Source: Owenia fusiformis (Eukaryota > Annelida > Polychaeta > Sabellida > Oweniidae). Taken from it: a stretch of 60,000 nucleotides of DNA. The translations under genes were made by a program, and so were the position numbers. Below are positions 1 to 11,668 of this stretch, piece after piece. The notes under the pieces are model-generated. The model did not search any database, was not told the DNA's origin, and was given only the letters and a program-made list of their open reading frames with translations. The stretch is from the NCBI GenBank assembly GCA_903813345.2, contig CAIIXF020000005.1:14141375-14201374 (forward strand), given 5' to 3'. How positions within the stretch are numbered: position 1 is the first letter of the stretch; each line of letters begins with the position of its first letter.

Positions 1-13
1 TAATAATCTTATT

Positions 14-148
14 CAGGGTGTTTCATTACGAATGCCTCCCTCCAATAACCATATTATCTTAGATAGCACCTACACCCCATGTGTTATATATCATATAAAA
101 TCTGAAATCTCAAATCTGAACTTATTGAAGTTATTACAACACACCCTG
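14..148. mobile_element. Short TIR element (CAGGGTG family)
   Basis: A 135-bp segment starts CAGGGTGT and ends ACACCCTG, giving an inverted repeat of at least 8 bp. It encodes nothing. The CAGGGTG ends recall hAT-like or mariner-like non-autonomous elements; a similar end pair bounds 8391-8623. It lies in the PUS1 intron following the 219-357 exon. Confidence 0.4.
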
Positions 149-218
149 TAGTGTATACATTTTTATTTTCATACATCAATTGCAAATACTGCATGAAATA
201 ATATGGTTGACCATTTAC

Positions 219-357
219 CTATAACTCTTATCTGATCGGGAAGATTTTCATTCAATTTTTCGATGCAATTTTCAATATTAAGCACCATCTTTAGTGAAAC
301 CACCTGACCAGCCGCAGAGACACTTTTATCTGTTCTTGCACACCTTTGGAACTGCAC
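219..357 (-). CDS. PUS1: PUS1 exon with the catalytic aspartate motif
   Basis: This 139-nt exon is flanked by a TTTTCAG acceptor and a GTAAAT donor. It begins [20 protein letters not shown], which is the pseudouridine synthase I/TruA-type active-site block; the Asp of RTDK (about residue 189 of the assembled protein) is the catalytic nucleophile in this family. It enters in phase 0, matching the phase-0 end of the 31275-31371 exon, and leaves in phase 1. The family motif is RTDKG; here the Gly is Ser. The preceding exon is 30.9 kb away; following exons lie beyond position 1. The protein modifies uridines in tRNA and other RNAs. Confidence 0.88.
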
Positions 358-893
358 CTGAAAAACATCAAATATAAGACATTTTAATACGCTTTTTGAT
401 TTCAATGCAAATCCATGTTATCTTATCAGTAGTGAAAGCTACTGAAAGGTGCAATATCTGTGAAATAAAAAGAAACCTCTGAACTCAACCACTCAAACAT
501 TAAAGTACATGTACACGTTAATGTTTCACGTAGCCCCATCTCATTCCTTATCAATCAAGGAGTCATCTAGGTGGCACTTCAGAATCATAAAAAACGATTA
601 ATAACAGTACAATTCAGTCATATTATATAGCTGAACAAGGAATCGTCAAGCTCAAATAACAGATGAAAATATACTTGAATTACTAAGGATCAACATCAAT
701 TGCACAACGCTGGAATAGTTAATATGAAGATCTGAATGTTAAATCTAAATCATAGAATAAGTCACTATACTATGAAATACCTTGTTGACTTTGTATTCAC
801 TTCATTTATTTGCATAAGGAGCTTCAATAAGAAGCGTCTTTTTTTATATAAGTCTCGTTGATTTGAACTCTTAAGAGTTATACAGACATTAAA

Positions 894-3033
894 AGATATT
901 TTGAGATGGACTACCTTCGGTGAATATAAGACCATCCAGGAAGTAAATGAAAAAAATGGCTACTGACAAATGAAGGGCGAGTAGAAAACACCTAGAAAAA
1001 TCTTATTTACCACGTAAGTCAGCTGTATTTTGTAAGATTATTGAATTGTTCTCAAAGCAAATTATTAGAATCTTTATCAATGGATATTTTGAGTTAAAAT
1101 GAAGAAGTGATAGAGGTGACAATTTTGAAATATTTTTTGCTCTCATCATTGAATGTCATGCCTATTTTCTAATTACAAAAGTTCTGACCTATTTCACACG
1201 TTCCTTCAATTTTCAAGTTTATGTGGCAAAAAGAGAGGATTTCCCCTTTTTGAATGTGGACATCCCCTTATTAGTTCTAAATGAGAATAAAATAAATAAT
1301 CAGACCACAATACACTGAGTCGAGGGCTTACATCCTAAATAACCCTCTCCTTTCAAATTCATTATTACATTTTGGAGTGGTTTCTTCAAAAGTCAACACA
1401 TTGCCTTATCAGAAAACACTAAATATCCTGGTTCATTAATCAAAACCAAATGCTGAATCTCAGGCTGCAATATTTTAGTGATAATTTGGTGACATTGTAC
1501 CCTATGAAACATTTTATTCATATCGTTCCAGGTTCTAGTGTATTTAGCCATTACAAGCTGTGACTGTGTTGCTTACACTGAAACTGCGCGATTAAGTGTG
1601 GAATCAGACCATATCCAACATGGGCAGGGTTAGAGACATAGTGAAATTCATGTTGTGCATCGCTCTTTTGACAATACCAGGCATAATCGTCTATCCCGGC
1701 AGAGTGTGCTTGGTAAAAGCCATGATAAACTTGCTTATCAATGGTCCAATCAAGAACATATTAGAAAATGCTAAGAAAATACCAAATGGTATATCTTGCC
1801 AAGTTGAGAAAATCAAGGAAGTCAAGATGGACAATCAAACTGCAATACTAGATGAATACAGGAAGGAGGCAATGAAAAGGATGATCTCTCTGCCTATTGA
1901 GATGTTAGAGACAGTTGCTGATGTTCCGAAACAAGCAATTGAAAATGTGTTCAGTCAGTTGAAAGATATTTTGAGATGGACTACCTTCGGTGAATATAAG
2001 ACCATCCAGGAAGTAAATGAAAAAAATGGCTACTGACAAATGAAGGGCGAGTAGAAAACACCTAGAAAAATCTTATTTACCACGTAAGTCAGCTGTATTT
2101 TGTAAGATTATTGAATTGTTCTCAAAGCAAATTATTAGAATCTTTATCAATGGATATTTTGAGTTAAAATGAAGAAGTGATAGAGGTGACAATTTTGAAA
2201 TATTTTTTGCTCTCATCATTGAATGTCATGCCTATTTTCTAATTACAAAAGTTCTGACCTATTTCACACGTTCCTTCAATTTTCAAGTTTATGTGGCAAA
2301 AAGAGAGGATTTCCCCTTTTTGAATGTGGACATCCCCTTATTAGTTCTAAATGAGAATAAAATAAATAATCAGACCACAATACACTGAGTCGAGGGCTTA
2401 CATCCTAAATAACCCTCTCCTTTCAAATTCATTATTACATTTTGGAGTGGTTTCTTCAAAAGTCAACACATTGCCTTATCAGAAAACACTAAATATCCTG
2501 GTTCATTAATCAAAACCAAATGCTGAATCTCAGGCTGCAATATTTTAGTGATAATTTGGTGACATTGTACCCTATGAAACATTTTATTCATATCGTTCCA
2601 GGTTCTAGTGTATTTAGCCATTACAAGCTGTGACTGTGTTGCTTACACTGAAACTGCGCGATTAAGTGTGGAATCAGACCATATCCAACATGGGCAGGGT
2701 TAGAGACATAGTGAAATTCATGTTGTGCATCGCTCTTTTGACAATACCAGGCATAATCGTCTATCCCGGCAGAGTGTGCTTGGTAAAAGCCATGATAAAC
2801 TTGCTTATCAATGGTCCAATCAAGAACATATTAGAAAATGCTAAGAAAATACCAAATGGTATATCTTGCCAAGTTGAGAAAATCAAGGAAGTCAAGATGG
2901 ACAATCAAACTGCAATACTAGATGAATACAGGAAGGAGGCAATGAAAAGGATGATCTCTCTGCCTATTGAGATGTTAGAGACAGTTGCTGATGTTCCGAA
3001 ACAAGCAATTGAAAATGTGTTCAGTCAGTTGAA
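894..3033. repeat. Perfect 1070-bp tandem duplication (2 copies)
   Basis: Copies 894-1963 and 1964-3033 read as identical wherever I compared them. The junction joins GAA to AGATATT, with 2-3 bases of microhomology at the break. The unit contains the upstream flank and the first third of the DC-STAMP-like exon, so the first copy carries a truncated exon and the second leads into the intact one. Identity implies a very recent event or an assembly artefact. Confidence 0.93.
1620..2036 (+). pseudogene. Truncated duplicate of the DC-STAMP-like exon
   Basis: This is the first-copy exon of the 1070-bp duplication. It reads identically to the intact gene from its ATG through ...NVFSQL, then crosses the junction into unrelated flank (KDILRWTTFGEYKTIQEV...) and stops at 2034-2036. 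About 138 residues would be made, holding the first membrane segment only; the DC-STAMP core is missing. It could be transcribed if the promoter was duplicated too, but nothing suggests a working product. Confidence 0.85.
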
Positions 3034-3985
3034 TTTTGTCAAAATTAACATCAGTGACATAAAGATAAATACAACTATTACTTTACACAATGTGACATTT
3101 GACTTGAATGATGTTCAGGGCTACACAAATGGTGTTAATGTGTTTGATAACATTGAAAGGCCAAATATTATGGGAATTGATACTCTTGTTACTATCATTG
3201 GTAAAATGAGTGCTATATTTGAGAACCAAATGGAATTAAGGGATGCTATTCAACAAATTCTCCCAAATATGCTCAATTGTGTCTTGTATGTATTGCTCGG
3301 TCTAGTTATCCTCCATGCAGGGTTTTATTTCTGTTACTACCTGCTACAAAGCGATTATCACAATACGATACTGCATAGGATAGGACGCTGTGTTTTGGTG
3401 CAGGAATGTTTAATGACTTTTAAGGGGTTGCTCATCATTCTGGTACTCATGGTGGGAGTTATGCAGCTATTAGACAAGCTGGATTCACTCTTTTACCAAG
3501 CACTGGAGACAATACGTCAAGAATCCAACATAACAATATCAATCGATGTTGGTAGTGGATTGAATGTGGTCCTCAATGATACAAATCCACACATCAGCAA
3601 GTTGTTACATCAACAGGTGCCAATGTTGTTCACCAACGATTCATTCAATTACAAATTGGAGATTAATACTGAAAGTTGTTTATCTGATCCTTCGCCTCCA
3701 TTCCATGAGAAAATTGCTGATCGTGTAGGTTTAATAACCATAACCAGTGTTATTGCAATTTTGACAATTCTACAACTGTTTGTTGGAAAAATTCAGCATG
3801 CTATAGCAGAATATTTTTACCCCAAAAAGGAGGACCATGCGAAGATTACAAAAAAACTCAAAGGGGCATGTTTGGAACGAGTAATGAATAAGATTGGAAT
3901 GTTAATTGAAGACAATGATGGAGCAGCAGAACAGTCTATCGAGGGTGAAGTCCATGAAAGTAGCCCACTGGAAACATTTCATTGA
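2690..3985 (+). CDS. DC-STAMP-domain-like multi-pass membrane protein
   Basis: A 431-residue reading frame from ATG 2690 to TGA 3985, uninterrupted. In-frame TAA at 2663-2665 blocks extension upstream, so either translation starts here or an exon joins just before. Hydrophobic segments lie near residues 8-26, 195-218, 240-264 and 342-363. Between the middle and last segments is a long N-glycosylatable loop with few Cys. The last segment is followed by IQHAIAEYFYPKKEDHAK, resembling the RLRH-IAA-FYPKRE end of the DC-STAMP domain (DCST1/DCST2/Sneaky family, acting in cell-cell or gamete fusion). At 431 residues it is shorter than DCST1/2 (roughly 700) and lacks their C-terminal zinc-binding tail, so it is an unusual or partial member. 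It lies in a PUS1 intron on the opposite strand. Confidence 0.6.
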   Translation: MGRVRDIVKFMLCIALLTIPGIIVYPGRVCLVKAMINLLINGPIKNILENAKKIPNGISCQVEKIKEVKMDNQTAILDEYRKEAMKRMISLPIEMLETVADVPKQAIENVFSQLNFVKINISDIKINTTITLHNVTFDLNDVQGYTNGVNVFDNIERPNIMGIDTLVTIIGKMSAIFENQMELRDAIQQILPNMLNCVLYVLLGLVILHAGFYFCYYLLQSDYHNTILHRIGRCVLVQECLMTFKGLLIILVLMVGVMQLLDKLDSLFYQALETIRQESNITISIDVGSGLNVVLNDTNPHISKLLHQQVPMLFTNDSFNYKLEINTESCLSDPSPPFHEKIADRVGLITITSVIAILTILQLFVGKIQHAIAEYFYPKKEDHAKITKKLKGACLERVMNKIGMLIEDNDGAAEQSIEGEVHESSPLETFH

Positions 3986-5145
3986 TATTGGTTCAATAGT
4001 TCTTATATGTGGTTGACTTGAGCACTGACTTTTGATGTAAAGTCATAATAGAGGTGTCAACTAACGAAAATATTACAGAATGGTCAGTTTGAAACTGTTA
4101 GCTTTGGGTCAGCTTCCATGCAGGGTTTGAAAACATGAGTGCAATAATCTTAGTATTGGCATTCAGTGCATTGCCGTGTAAATAACCAGTCAGGCAGCTT
4201 TAGCTTTTTAACCCTGTTTCTATAACACTTCATAGTCATAACTGTACCATTAATATTGTATTACAATACCATTGTACCATTCATTATATCTCTATGTAGA
4301 GAGGTGTTCCTTACAGTAAGGTGTTCCCTCTGACATGTTTTAATGTACATTATTTTCAAAGAAGATTGAATGTAAAATAATGACTCAGAGATTGAGATTG
4401 TGTTTCATAGTACACCATTAAGGGAATTGATTATACAATATCCTTACTATACACACCAATTATTCATATGTAAACAAAGGAAAAAGCATTAGCAATCAAA
4501 ACTTCCTTTGTAAACATTCAGAAAAACATGAAAACGTGCAACTTGTCAACAATGGGTATTTTAGTCACAAACTGATCAAGTCAGTGCCCGTAATAAACAA
4601 ACAATTTCATCCTTGAAACAATTGATCTGAGGCCATAATGTTAGCATGTAGTGCACTACAGGGTATCCAACTCCAAACTTGCTGTAAAAAACAATGTCAA
4701 TAAGATGATCATCATTTTACTGAAATGCTTTATCAGGTTTTGAGGGACTTTTCAACTTTTTCATGTTGAATTTCTGATTTCCATAAATTTTGACTGCTGT
4801 TTTCATTTATTTAACCTGTTGTGAGACATTCTAGTGAAACTCCTGTCTATTGTATTCTGTATTTATGTAAACAAACAATATACTATGGATGAGAGTATGA
4901 GTTAAATTTTTTTATAGCTTTTCGTTGATACATGACTCCGGGTAAATCTAGCATATAGATTTGCACCATTTTGTAACCATTTTATCAATTTAAAAGATGC
5001 TTGACCAAACAGTTGGTATGGGAACATAACCTAGACTCAATCTAATCAATTAACTTGAGTTAGCCTATGGGGTTACATTGTTTTTATAATAGTTTGAAGT
5101 AGGTGAAAGGGATGTTTAAGGACTCTGATTGAAGGCTTTATTGTA
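3986..5145. repeat. Non-coding; left part of a segmental duplication (with 15546-16180)
   Basis: No gene seen. From about 4395 the sequence aligns, with many substitutions, to 15546-16180: shared strings include GTCACAAACTGATCA and AATAAACAAACAATTTCATC. This is the upstream flank of mucin-like genes A and B and shows that both came from a duplication of several kb. Confidence 0.7.
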
Positions 5146-5495
5146 CAGGGTGTCCAAAAAGCAGGACCGAAGAAAAGTTGAATAACTTGGTCAATCTTGC
5201 ATACTCTTCCTTGAAATTTTAGGTACAAAATATTTCGATGAAATTGCGTGACATATACGGTATCTGCGTGAAAAGTTCGAATGATATGGGTTCGTTTTTT
5301 TTGGCGTTCATTTTTTTGCTGTATCTGCAATCACTTTTTTAAAGTTTTTCAACAGAAATATTTTTGCTTGACAATAATCAGGTAAAATGCGTATTTGCGT
5401 GATATATTCTGTCACGCAAAAATAACTGGCGTGACTTCAAATTTTCCAGCAAATGCGTGACAAATATGAAATTTATGGGACAGTTGGACAGCCTG
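5146..5495. mobile_element. Insertion with CAGG(G/C)TGTCCAA ends
   Basis: Left end CAGGGTGTCCAAA and right end CAGTTGGACAGCCTG form an inverted repeat. In the paralogous segment near 16180 the sequence continues after TTTATTGTA without it, so it inserted after the duplication. Positions 5246-5495 are also shared with 33914-34163, including TCACGCAAAAA and GGCGTGACTTCAAATT, so pieces of two repeat families may be joined here. Confidence 0.5.
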
Positions 5496-5527
5496 CCTCC
5501 TACACACATCAACATGGATGGCACGAA

Positions 5528-5990
5528 TTTGGGAAGTTATTGGTCTCTTGAGATCAGCAATTGTCTGTCAGCATACACATTGTCTTTGAGATATCCCCAC
5601 TAATAAAAATATGGGAGGGGGGGTTGAGATCTGTTGAATGAGCTGCACATATGTTTTGCCTCTGCGACTGATGAGCTGACCACCAAAGCATTGCCTGAGC
5701 CATTCCAGCATATCATTTGCAGTGTGGAGGTGGAACTGTCCTGTTGAAACCATTGACTATCACTTTGTATACCCCTTTTGGTACCAAGTGATCTCCAAAG
5801 CTTAGTGAAAACTTGAATATAACGGTACTTGTCCTTGTGATAGCACATCCCCAGTCAACTTCGAATCAATGGGGACCGATGATTCCATGTTTGCTTATTG
5901 CCACCAAGGCAGTACATTTTTCAAAATGCAATGCATGCTGCAATACTTCACACTTCATCAGAGGGATGTAAGCCCCAATAGCAGTGGTTC
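5528..5990 (-). pseudogene. Degenerate mariner-like transposase
   Basis: Pieces of a DDE transposase can be read in order on the minus strand but in different frames: GIIGPH, RYIQVFTKLW, QWFQQD, then HTANDMLEWLRQCFGGQLIS followed by RRG, then WGYLKDNVYADRQ. This order (GIIGP..., WFQQDGA..HTA, ISRRG, WGYLKDxVY) is that of Tc1/mariner-superfamily transposases common in invertebrates. At least two frameshifts and stops make it non-functional. A relic of the same kind lies at 19634-19729. Confidence 0.8.
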
Positions 5991-7454
5991 TCGGAATTAA
6001 CTTGTCCAAAAAGAAATGTGTGTAGGAGGGTCACCTTGACAACTGCATTCGCAAAATTCAATTGTACATAGAGAGGAGAAGAAATGAATAAGGTGTTTAA
6101 AAATATTTTTTTTAATGTTTATACTTTGAAAATATCATTCAGCAATAACCATTTCCTGTTTTTGAAAGTTAAAAGATTTTCACGAACTGTTTCTGCCATT
6201 TTGAAGCAGGGACCATTTTGATTTTTATACACATATCCATAAAATATTAGAAAATAGGCTCACTATTATTGTCATGACTGACTGGGGATGAAGGGGTTCA
6301 CTCAATCCATCAACCTGTTTGGATAATAATAAAGATGCAGTCGTAGTTTATAAACAAATAATTATCCCATCGAACAAGTTTGGTGGGATATAGGGAACGC
6401 CTCTGTCCGTCTGTACTTACATATGTCTGTCCATTCAAGCGAAAACTCAAATACTGTTCTTGGCCCAATTTTGTTCAGAATTTGTACACATATCCTCTAT
6501 GGGGTTAGAAGTTTTGGTCAAAATACTATTTTCAAAATGGCTACATGTTTAAAAATGGCAGCCACTTTAGTGCCGATTTTACAGTAATCTAGGTACAATA
6601 TATAAAACTGTAATAGCAATATGTTTCAAATATAAAAAGTTATATGAGACATTAATTAAGCTAGAAATGTAGATATTTAAGAAATTCATGGCAGCCATTT
6701 TGAAAAATGGCAGCCTTTACATGCTATTTTACAATTTTTGCTGCAACTTGAAAAGTGATTTTGTTATATTTGATATGTGAATACTGTTTTATGACACTTT
6801 GGCTAGAAGGCAGCCATTTTAAAAATGGCCGCTATTTTTATGTGTGCTATTTTATGTTTTTTTACTATAACTCAAACACGAGTTAATAATAGAGCAATTT
6901 GGTTCATATTTGGAAAAATGGCTGCAATTTATATGTAATGGTGTGCAATTTTGTTGAAATTCTGTATGTGCCAACTTAGAAGCTATTCCACTTTCTGATA
7001 ACAATTTGGCTAATGAGCAACCATTTTGAAAATGGTGCCCATTTTTATGTGTGTTATTTTGTGATTTTTGCTACAACTGAAAAAAGTAGACAGATTTTGT
7101 AAAAATGGCAGCAATGGCTGTTTGATGGGATTTACTACGCTTTGGGATTGCTGTTATATTATGTTATTCATTGATTCTAGAATATTCAGAAAATATATAC
7201 ACAAGAACGATTTCACAATGCTTGTTTAAGCATATGATATACAGTGACGTAAGAGTGCAATATGGATTTAGTATCCCACGACATAAAATACTGGCTATAT
7301 CTAAATCACCCGAGCCAATCAGATTGCTATAATTTTCAATATCATCGAAGAATGAAAAAATCGTTAAGTTATAAAATACAAGTAGAGACTAACACAAACA
7401 ACCCTGCCTTAACAAAAGGTCTGCATTTCAATATATTAACATATCAGAATGTTT
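5991..7454. repeat. Repeat-rich stretch with AAAATGGCAGCC motif
   Basis: No gene. From about 6361 (ATTATCCCATCGAACAAG...GGTGGGATATAGG, then TCTGTCCGTCTG) to about 7130 it carries loosely repeated AAAATGGCAGCCATTTT units. This is the same repeat family as 21455-22634. From about 7155 it aligns to 16940-17188, the proximal flank of gene B. Confidence 0.6.
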
Positions 7455-7512
7455 ATGCACTTCGTTTTACCTGTTGTTTTCTACATTTTAATAAGTACAT
7501 CACAAGTAACAG
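7455..7512 (+). CDS. Gene A exon 1 (signal peptide)
   Basis: 58 nt, ATG at 7455, donor GTAAGT at 7513, ends in phase 1. It is closely similar to gene B exon 1 at 17189-17246. Confidence 0.8.
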
Positions 7513-10500
7513 GTAAGTACATAATCTTACTTAAGAAATATCTCATTTTTATTGCATAGTATTAAGACTCGTGTAAAAATATGACAATTTTTCATATTCG
7601 TTTTTCTTACATATTTTTATACATGAAAAAATATCTGTGAAGCGTGGGAAGTGGAATAAAATGTTATTTTCTCATAGATGAATAAACATAGGGAGTTCAA
7701 GTGTCACAAGATTTCTTTGCTCTTTGGGAAAACAATTAATAAATAAGTAATAAATAAATAACAACAATTGCATGAAAATTTAGCTACGGAATGAATATCA
7801 CATGGCTGTCATAGCTGAGGAAAATAACAATATATTGACCAGCTTACTATTTAGGAATTACCCACACATGAATTTGAAGAGCAACTATAAAACCTGACAC
7901 AATAAACACCATGAACATTGAGATGTAGCTTATCTGTAATTAAGACAATTTATATAAAAGAAAATCAGCTGACATTAAAGTTCTGCCTTAGTCTAAAGTG
8001 TGGTATGTTTTAAAGGGATCCAACACCTTACAAAACTTCTTAACGGAGAGGAATAAGGGAAAATGCTTGCCGGATTCTGAATCTGTGTATTTTTTAATGA
8101 TTTTTCACCGTCTTAGAATTTCAATTTTTTTCCTTTGAAAAAATGAGATTTGCATTGTTTTCCAATTAGAAAAATGAGTAAACATGAATAGCTCGAAATC
8201 TAACGGTGAGATTTTGTTTTAAAAAATCATGGATATCAAGGCTAAATATAGCTATACAGTAAACATAAAAAAGCAATGCTTGGACTCTTCATATTCACAC
8301 AAAAAATTAATTAGCATATGAGGTTTGATATTTGTGAGAATAAGTTGTACGAGGTGCAATGCTCTACAAACATCAGACTACAGGGTGGATTAGGATCAAT
8401 GACACACATAAAAATTAATTTAAAAATATTTCATTATAATTATCTCAAACAAAAGCAGTTAGCGAAGGATACGTTTTATTACACTCAATAAATAGTTATC
8501 ACTTTTGACTATATATACATATCTCATGGGAATGTATTTCCATCTGCTCAAGATATCATATTTTAGCTTCGAAAATCACAATCGTTGGATAATACATTTG
8601 TCTCAGAATGATAGGCCACCCTGTAGCAATGTAGCTTTCACTTGAAGTGTACCCTTGAGAATAATGAACTTACTTTCAAATTGGTCTTGCTTTTGTGGTG
8701 TATGTGGCTTTTTAGCAAATCTGCCACGCTCATTTCTTTCCAGAATCATCTTGTTCAAATGTATCACTATATGCGCATGTATAGACAGATGACATAGATA
8801 CTGTATACATACAAATTATATATTGCACCTGTATTTACTTACATGGGAATATATTCCCTTTGGAAAAATGCAAATGCATGAACATATATTTTCATCTTAT
8901 ATATGACTTCAAGCTAACATATTATTTCATATTTATATTTTCATAGTTAGTTTAACATGAATAATAGATCCATGAGAACAATATTCTTTGTTTTTTTTAA
9001 ATTGATGGGTTTACTGTGAATTCAATAAATTACAATTTGCAAAGGGTAAGTATACTGTATGAGCTAGCTAGTGGCTTTGTATTTTATGTTAGGCCAGGGT
9101 AATTAAATTAGTTGTTTCTCTTTCTTCTATTTTTCAAAATTGATACGGGAATGACGGTTTTTATATTACCTTTTTTGTCTATCTAAAATGCTGATGAGGG
9201 ACGGGATGATTTTTTTCTTTAAAATAACTGTAAAAACAAATAACTAATTTTGAAGGACATAAACTGAGTTTATGTTGAATTTATATGTTGAATTTAGCCA
9301 ACTTTACTGGTATATTTGATCATATATCAGTACTACAATATTGTCAATTATCCTGATCCATAAAAAGTAAAAACAAGTGTTTCACACGCCATGGATGCGC
9401 GCGAGGTACAGTGTTTTTTTCTCAGAAATGGCAGAAAAAAGGTGGAGGGGGGATTGAGCCACACGCGGGCAAGAATGAGAAACAACTAATTTAATTACCC
9501 TAACCTTAGTTCATCCAGTAGTACGTTTTTACTGCAAAGTAGTGTTTTTATATGCAGCTTAATAGCATAAAATATGTTGAATGAAGCATATGGTGTGGAT
9601 TAGTCGTGTGACACACAAACTGACCAATACACGAGGGCATTAGCTACTTTTCACATAAACCAAAGGAGGACAGTGCTTTTATTTCAACTGGGAGCTTACC
9701 TCCACACGACTGATCATGTGACCATGGTGGTGGTCCCCTTTAAGGCCACTGCAGTATTTGTTTCACATATAAACAAAGCATTACCTTGTCAAAAGTTACA
9801 CATATAAGTGGAACCAAATAGAAATATAATTTAAGGCAAAGTATAAATGATGTCTATGACATACTATACTTTTCAGCTACAAAAGGTAAAGGATCTGATG
9901 GACAAGAACCTAGTTCAACAGAACCAAATACTACACAAGAACCTACTTCAACAGAACCAAATACGACTCAAGAACATACTTCAACAGAACCAAATACTAC
10001 AGAAGAACCTACTTCAACAGAACCAAATACTATACAAGAACCTACTTCAACAGAACCAAATACTACACAAGAACTAAACTCAACAGAGCCAAATACTTCA
10101 AAAGAACCTACTTCAACAGAACCAAATACTACACAAGAATCTACTTCAACAGAACCAAATACTACACAAGAACCTACTTCAACAGAACCAAATACTACAC
10201 AAGATCTAACTTCAACAGAACCAAATATAACAGAAGAATCTACTTCAACAGAACCAAATACTATACGAGAACCTACTTCAACAGAACCAAATACTACACG
10301 AGAACCTACTTCAACAGACCCAAATACTACACAAGAACCTACTTCAACAGAACCAAATACAACACAAGAACCTACTTCAACAGAACCAAATAGGACACAA
10401 GATCCTACTCCAACAGAACCAAACACGATAAAAGGATCTACCTCAACAGAACAAAATATGATACAAGAATCTACTACAGTAGAAAAAAATGCAACTGAAG

Positions 10501-10868
10501 AATCTACTTCAACAGAACTAAATAACATACAAGAATCGACTTCAAAAGAACCAAACATGACACAAGAATCTACTTCTACAGAACCAAACGAGAAAGGAGA
10601 ATCTACTTCAACTGAACCAAATATGACAAAAGAACCAGACAGAGCCCCATTATTCAGCATTTTAGACCCGGATGAGCGGGAATCAGCTAAGGTTATTGGG
10701 TCAGCAGCAAGTTTTCTCATATTTATTGGATTCATCCTGATCATCGGGAGTGATATACGAAAACTTTTATACCAGGTGCGATACAGATTGTGCAGAAATA
10801 TATACAGTTTATTTACAACATTTTCAAAATGTGCACAGCAAAAGATAGATGGTACTTCAACAAAATAA
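7455..10868 (+). CDS. Mucin-like single-pass membrane protein A
   Basis: Two exons (7455-7512 and 9877-10868) join in phase 1 to give 349 residues. Exon 1 is a signal peptide (MHFVLPVVFYILISTSQVT) ending at a GTAAGT donor. Exon 2 follows TTTTCAG and starts ATKGKGSDGQ. About 22 copies of an 11-residue unit, STEPNTTQEPT with variants, form a Thr/Ser/Pro stalk likely to be heavily O-glycosylated. Then come the juxtamembrane APLFSILDPDERESAK, a membrane segment (VIGSAASFLIFIGFILII) and a basic cytoplasmic tail of about 38 residues with YRLCRNIYSLF. No lectin domain is seen in the 2.4-kb intron. I do not recognise a named orthologue; family membership with B and C is clear from the shared C-terminal module. 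Function unknown; a surface mucin or receptor is inferred. Confidence 0.8.
8391..8623. mobile_element. Short TIR element in gene A intron
   Basis: 233 bp starting CAGGGTGG and ending CCACCCTG, flanked on both sides by TA (CTA..TAG). The rest of intron 1 (7513-9876) shows no exon or other feature I can identify. Confidence 0.45.
9877..10868 (+). CDS. Gene A exon 2 (mucin stalk, TM, tail)
   Basis: 992 nt after TTTTCAG. The stop TAA is at 10866-10868. With the 58-nt exon 1 the total is 1050 nt, an exact codon multiple. Confidence 0.85.
9909..10640 (+). repeat. 33-bp coding minisatellite (gene A stalk)
   Basis: About 22 tandem copies of a 33-bp unit of the type TCAACAGAACCAAATACTAC plus ACAAGAACCTACT, encoding STEPNTTQEPT. 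Copies near the membrane are more degenerate than the N-terminal ones. The repetition also opens a long antisense frame that is not a gene. Confidence 0.9.
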
Positions 10869-10951
10869 AGACAAGGCATCAACATGACAAAATGTCAAAA
10901 CCGAGTTGCGCACAATATTATGAGTTCAGTCTTAAGTCAGATTTGAATTTC

Positions 10952-11668
10952 AAAGGATAGGTATCGATATGGAGAACTGAATTCAACAATGTTTTTCTCT
11001 TAAACCAATCATTGAAAGCATTCTGTAAAAAAACATGGTTTTTTATGTCATGTTGACTGATTGACAACAATTTAATGCGAAAATTATTTAGAAATATTTT
11101 ATATAACTGTTTTTGTTAACAAACATCTTTTTTAGTGCAATTGTTTTTGCTCCTTTCTACCAATTCTTGAGAATGAAATAAAATGTCTTTCCGAACCTTG
11201 TTGGAACAAAATAGCATATACAACATGTTTTTAGACCTCTCAATATTAAAGTTATACAAAGAAAATTTGGATTGATTTTAAAAAAGTATTCAAAAAATTA
11301 AAACAAAATCCCCCCAAAATAGATAAAAATCAAGAAAAAACTTTTATTTCATTAACAAGATACTTTTCCTTTGTACAATTACAATATTGAGAGACCTAAA
11401 CATCTTGTGTTTATGTCGTTTTGTTCCATTGAGGTTCGGAAAGATGTTTCATTTTACTCTGGAAACATGATACCAAGAACAAAACAAGTGTTTGATATGT
11501 TTTTTAAAACAATATAGATGAAAGTATGTATATCTATTTCAAATTATATGGTTACCATTCAAAAGATGGCCATTAAATTGACAATTTGTAAGATTTTCAG
11601 AAATTTTTGATGACTAGTTTAAGACAAACGTGTGTTCAAAAAGTTCCCCATATCGATACCCATTCTTT
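10952..11668. mobile_element. Fold-back MITE with 8-bp target duplication (hAT-like)
   Basis: The ends are AAAGGATAGGTATCGATATG and its diverged inverse CATATCGATACCCATTCTT. The interior is itself palindromic: CTTTCCGAACCTTGTTGGAA pairs with TTCCATTGAGGTTCGGAAAG. TGAATTTC flanks both sides and looks like an 8-bp target-site duplication. A second copy lies at 54824-55401. It is non-coding and sits just past the gene A stop. Confidence 0.75.

Noticed and set aside
9968-10885. 305-codon minus-strand open frame (FGSVEVGSCV repeats)
   Set aside because: Antisense shadow of the 33-bp repeat in gene A, which has the signal peptide, splice sites and TM on the plus strand.
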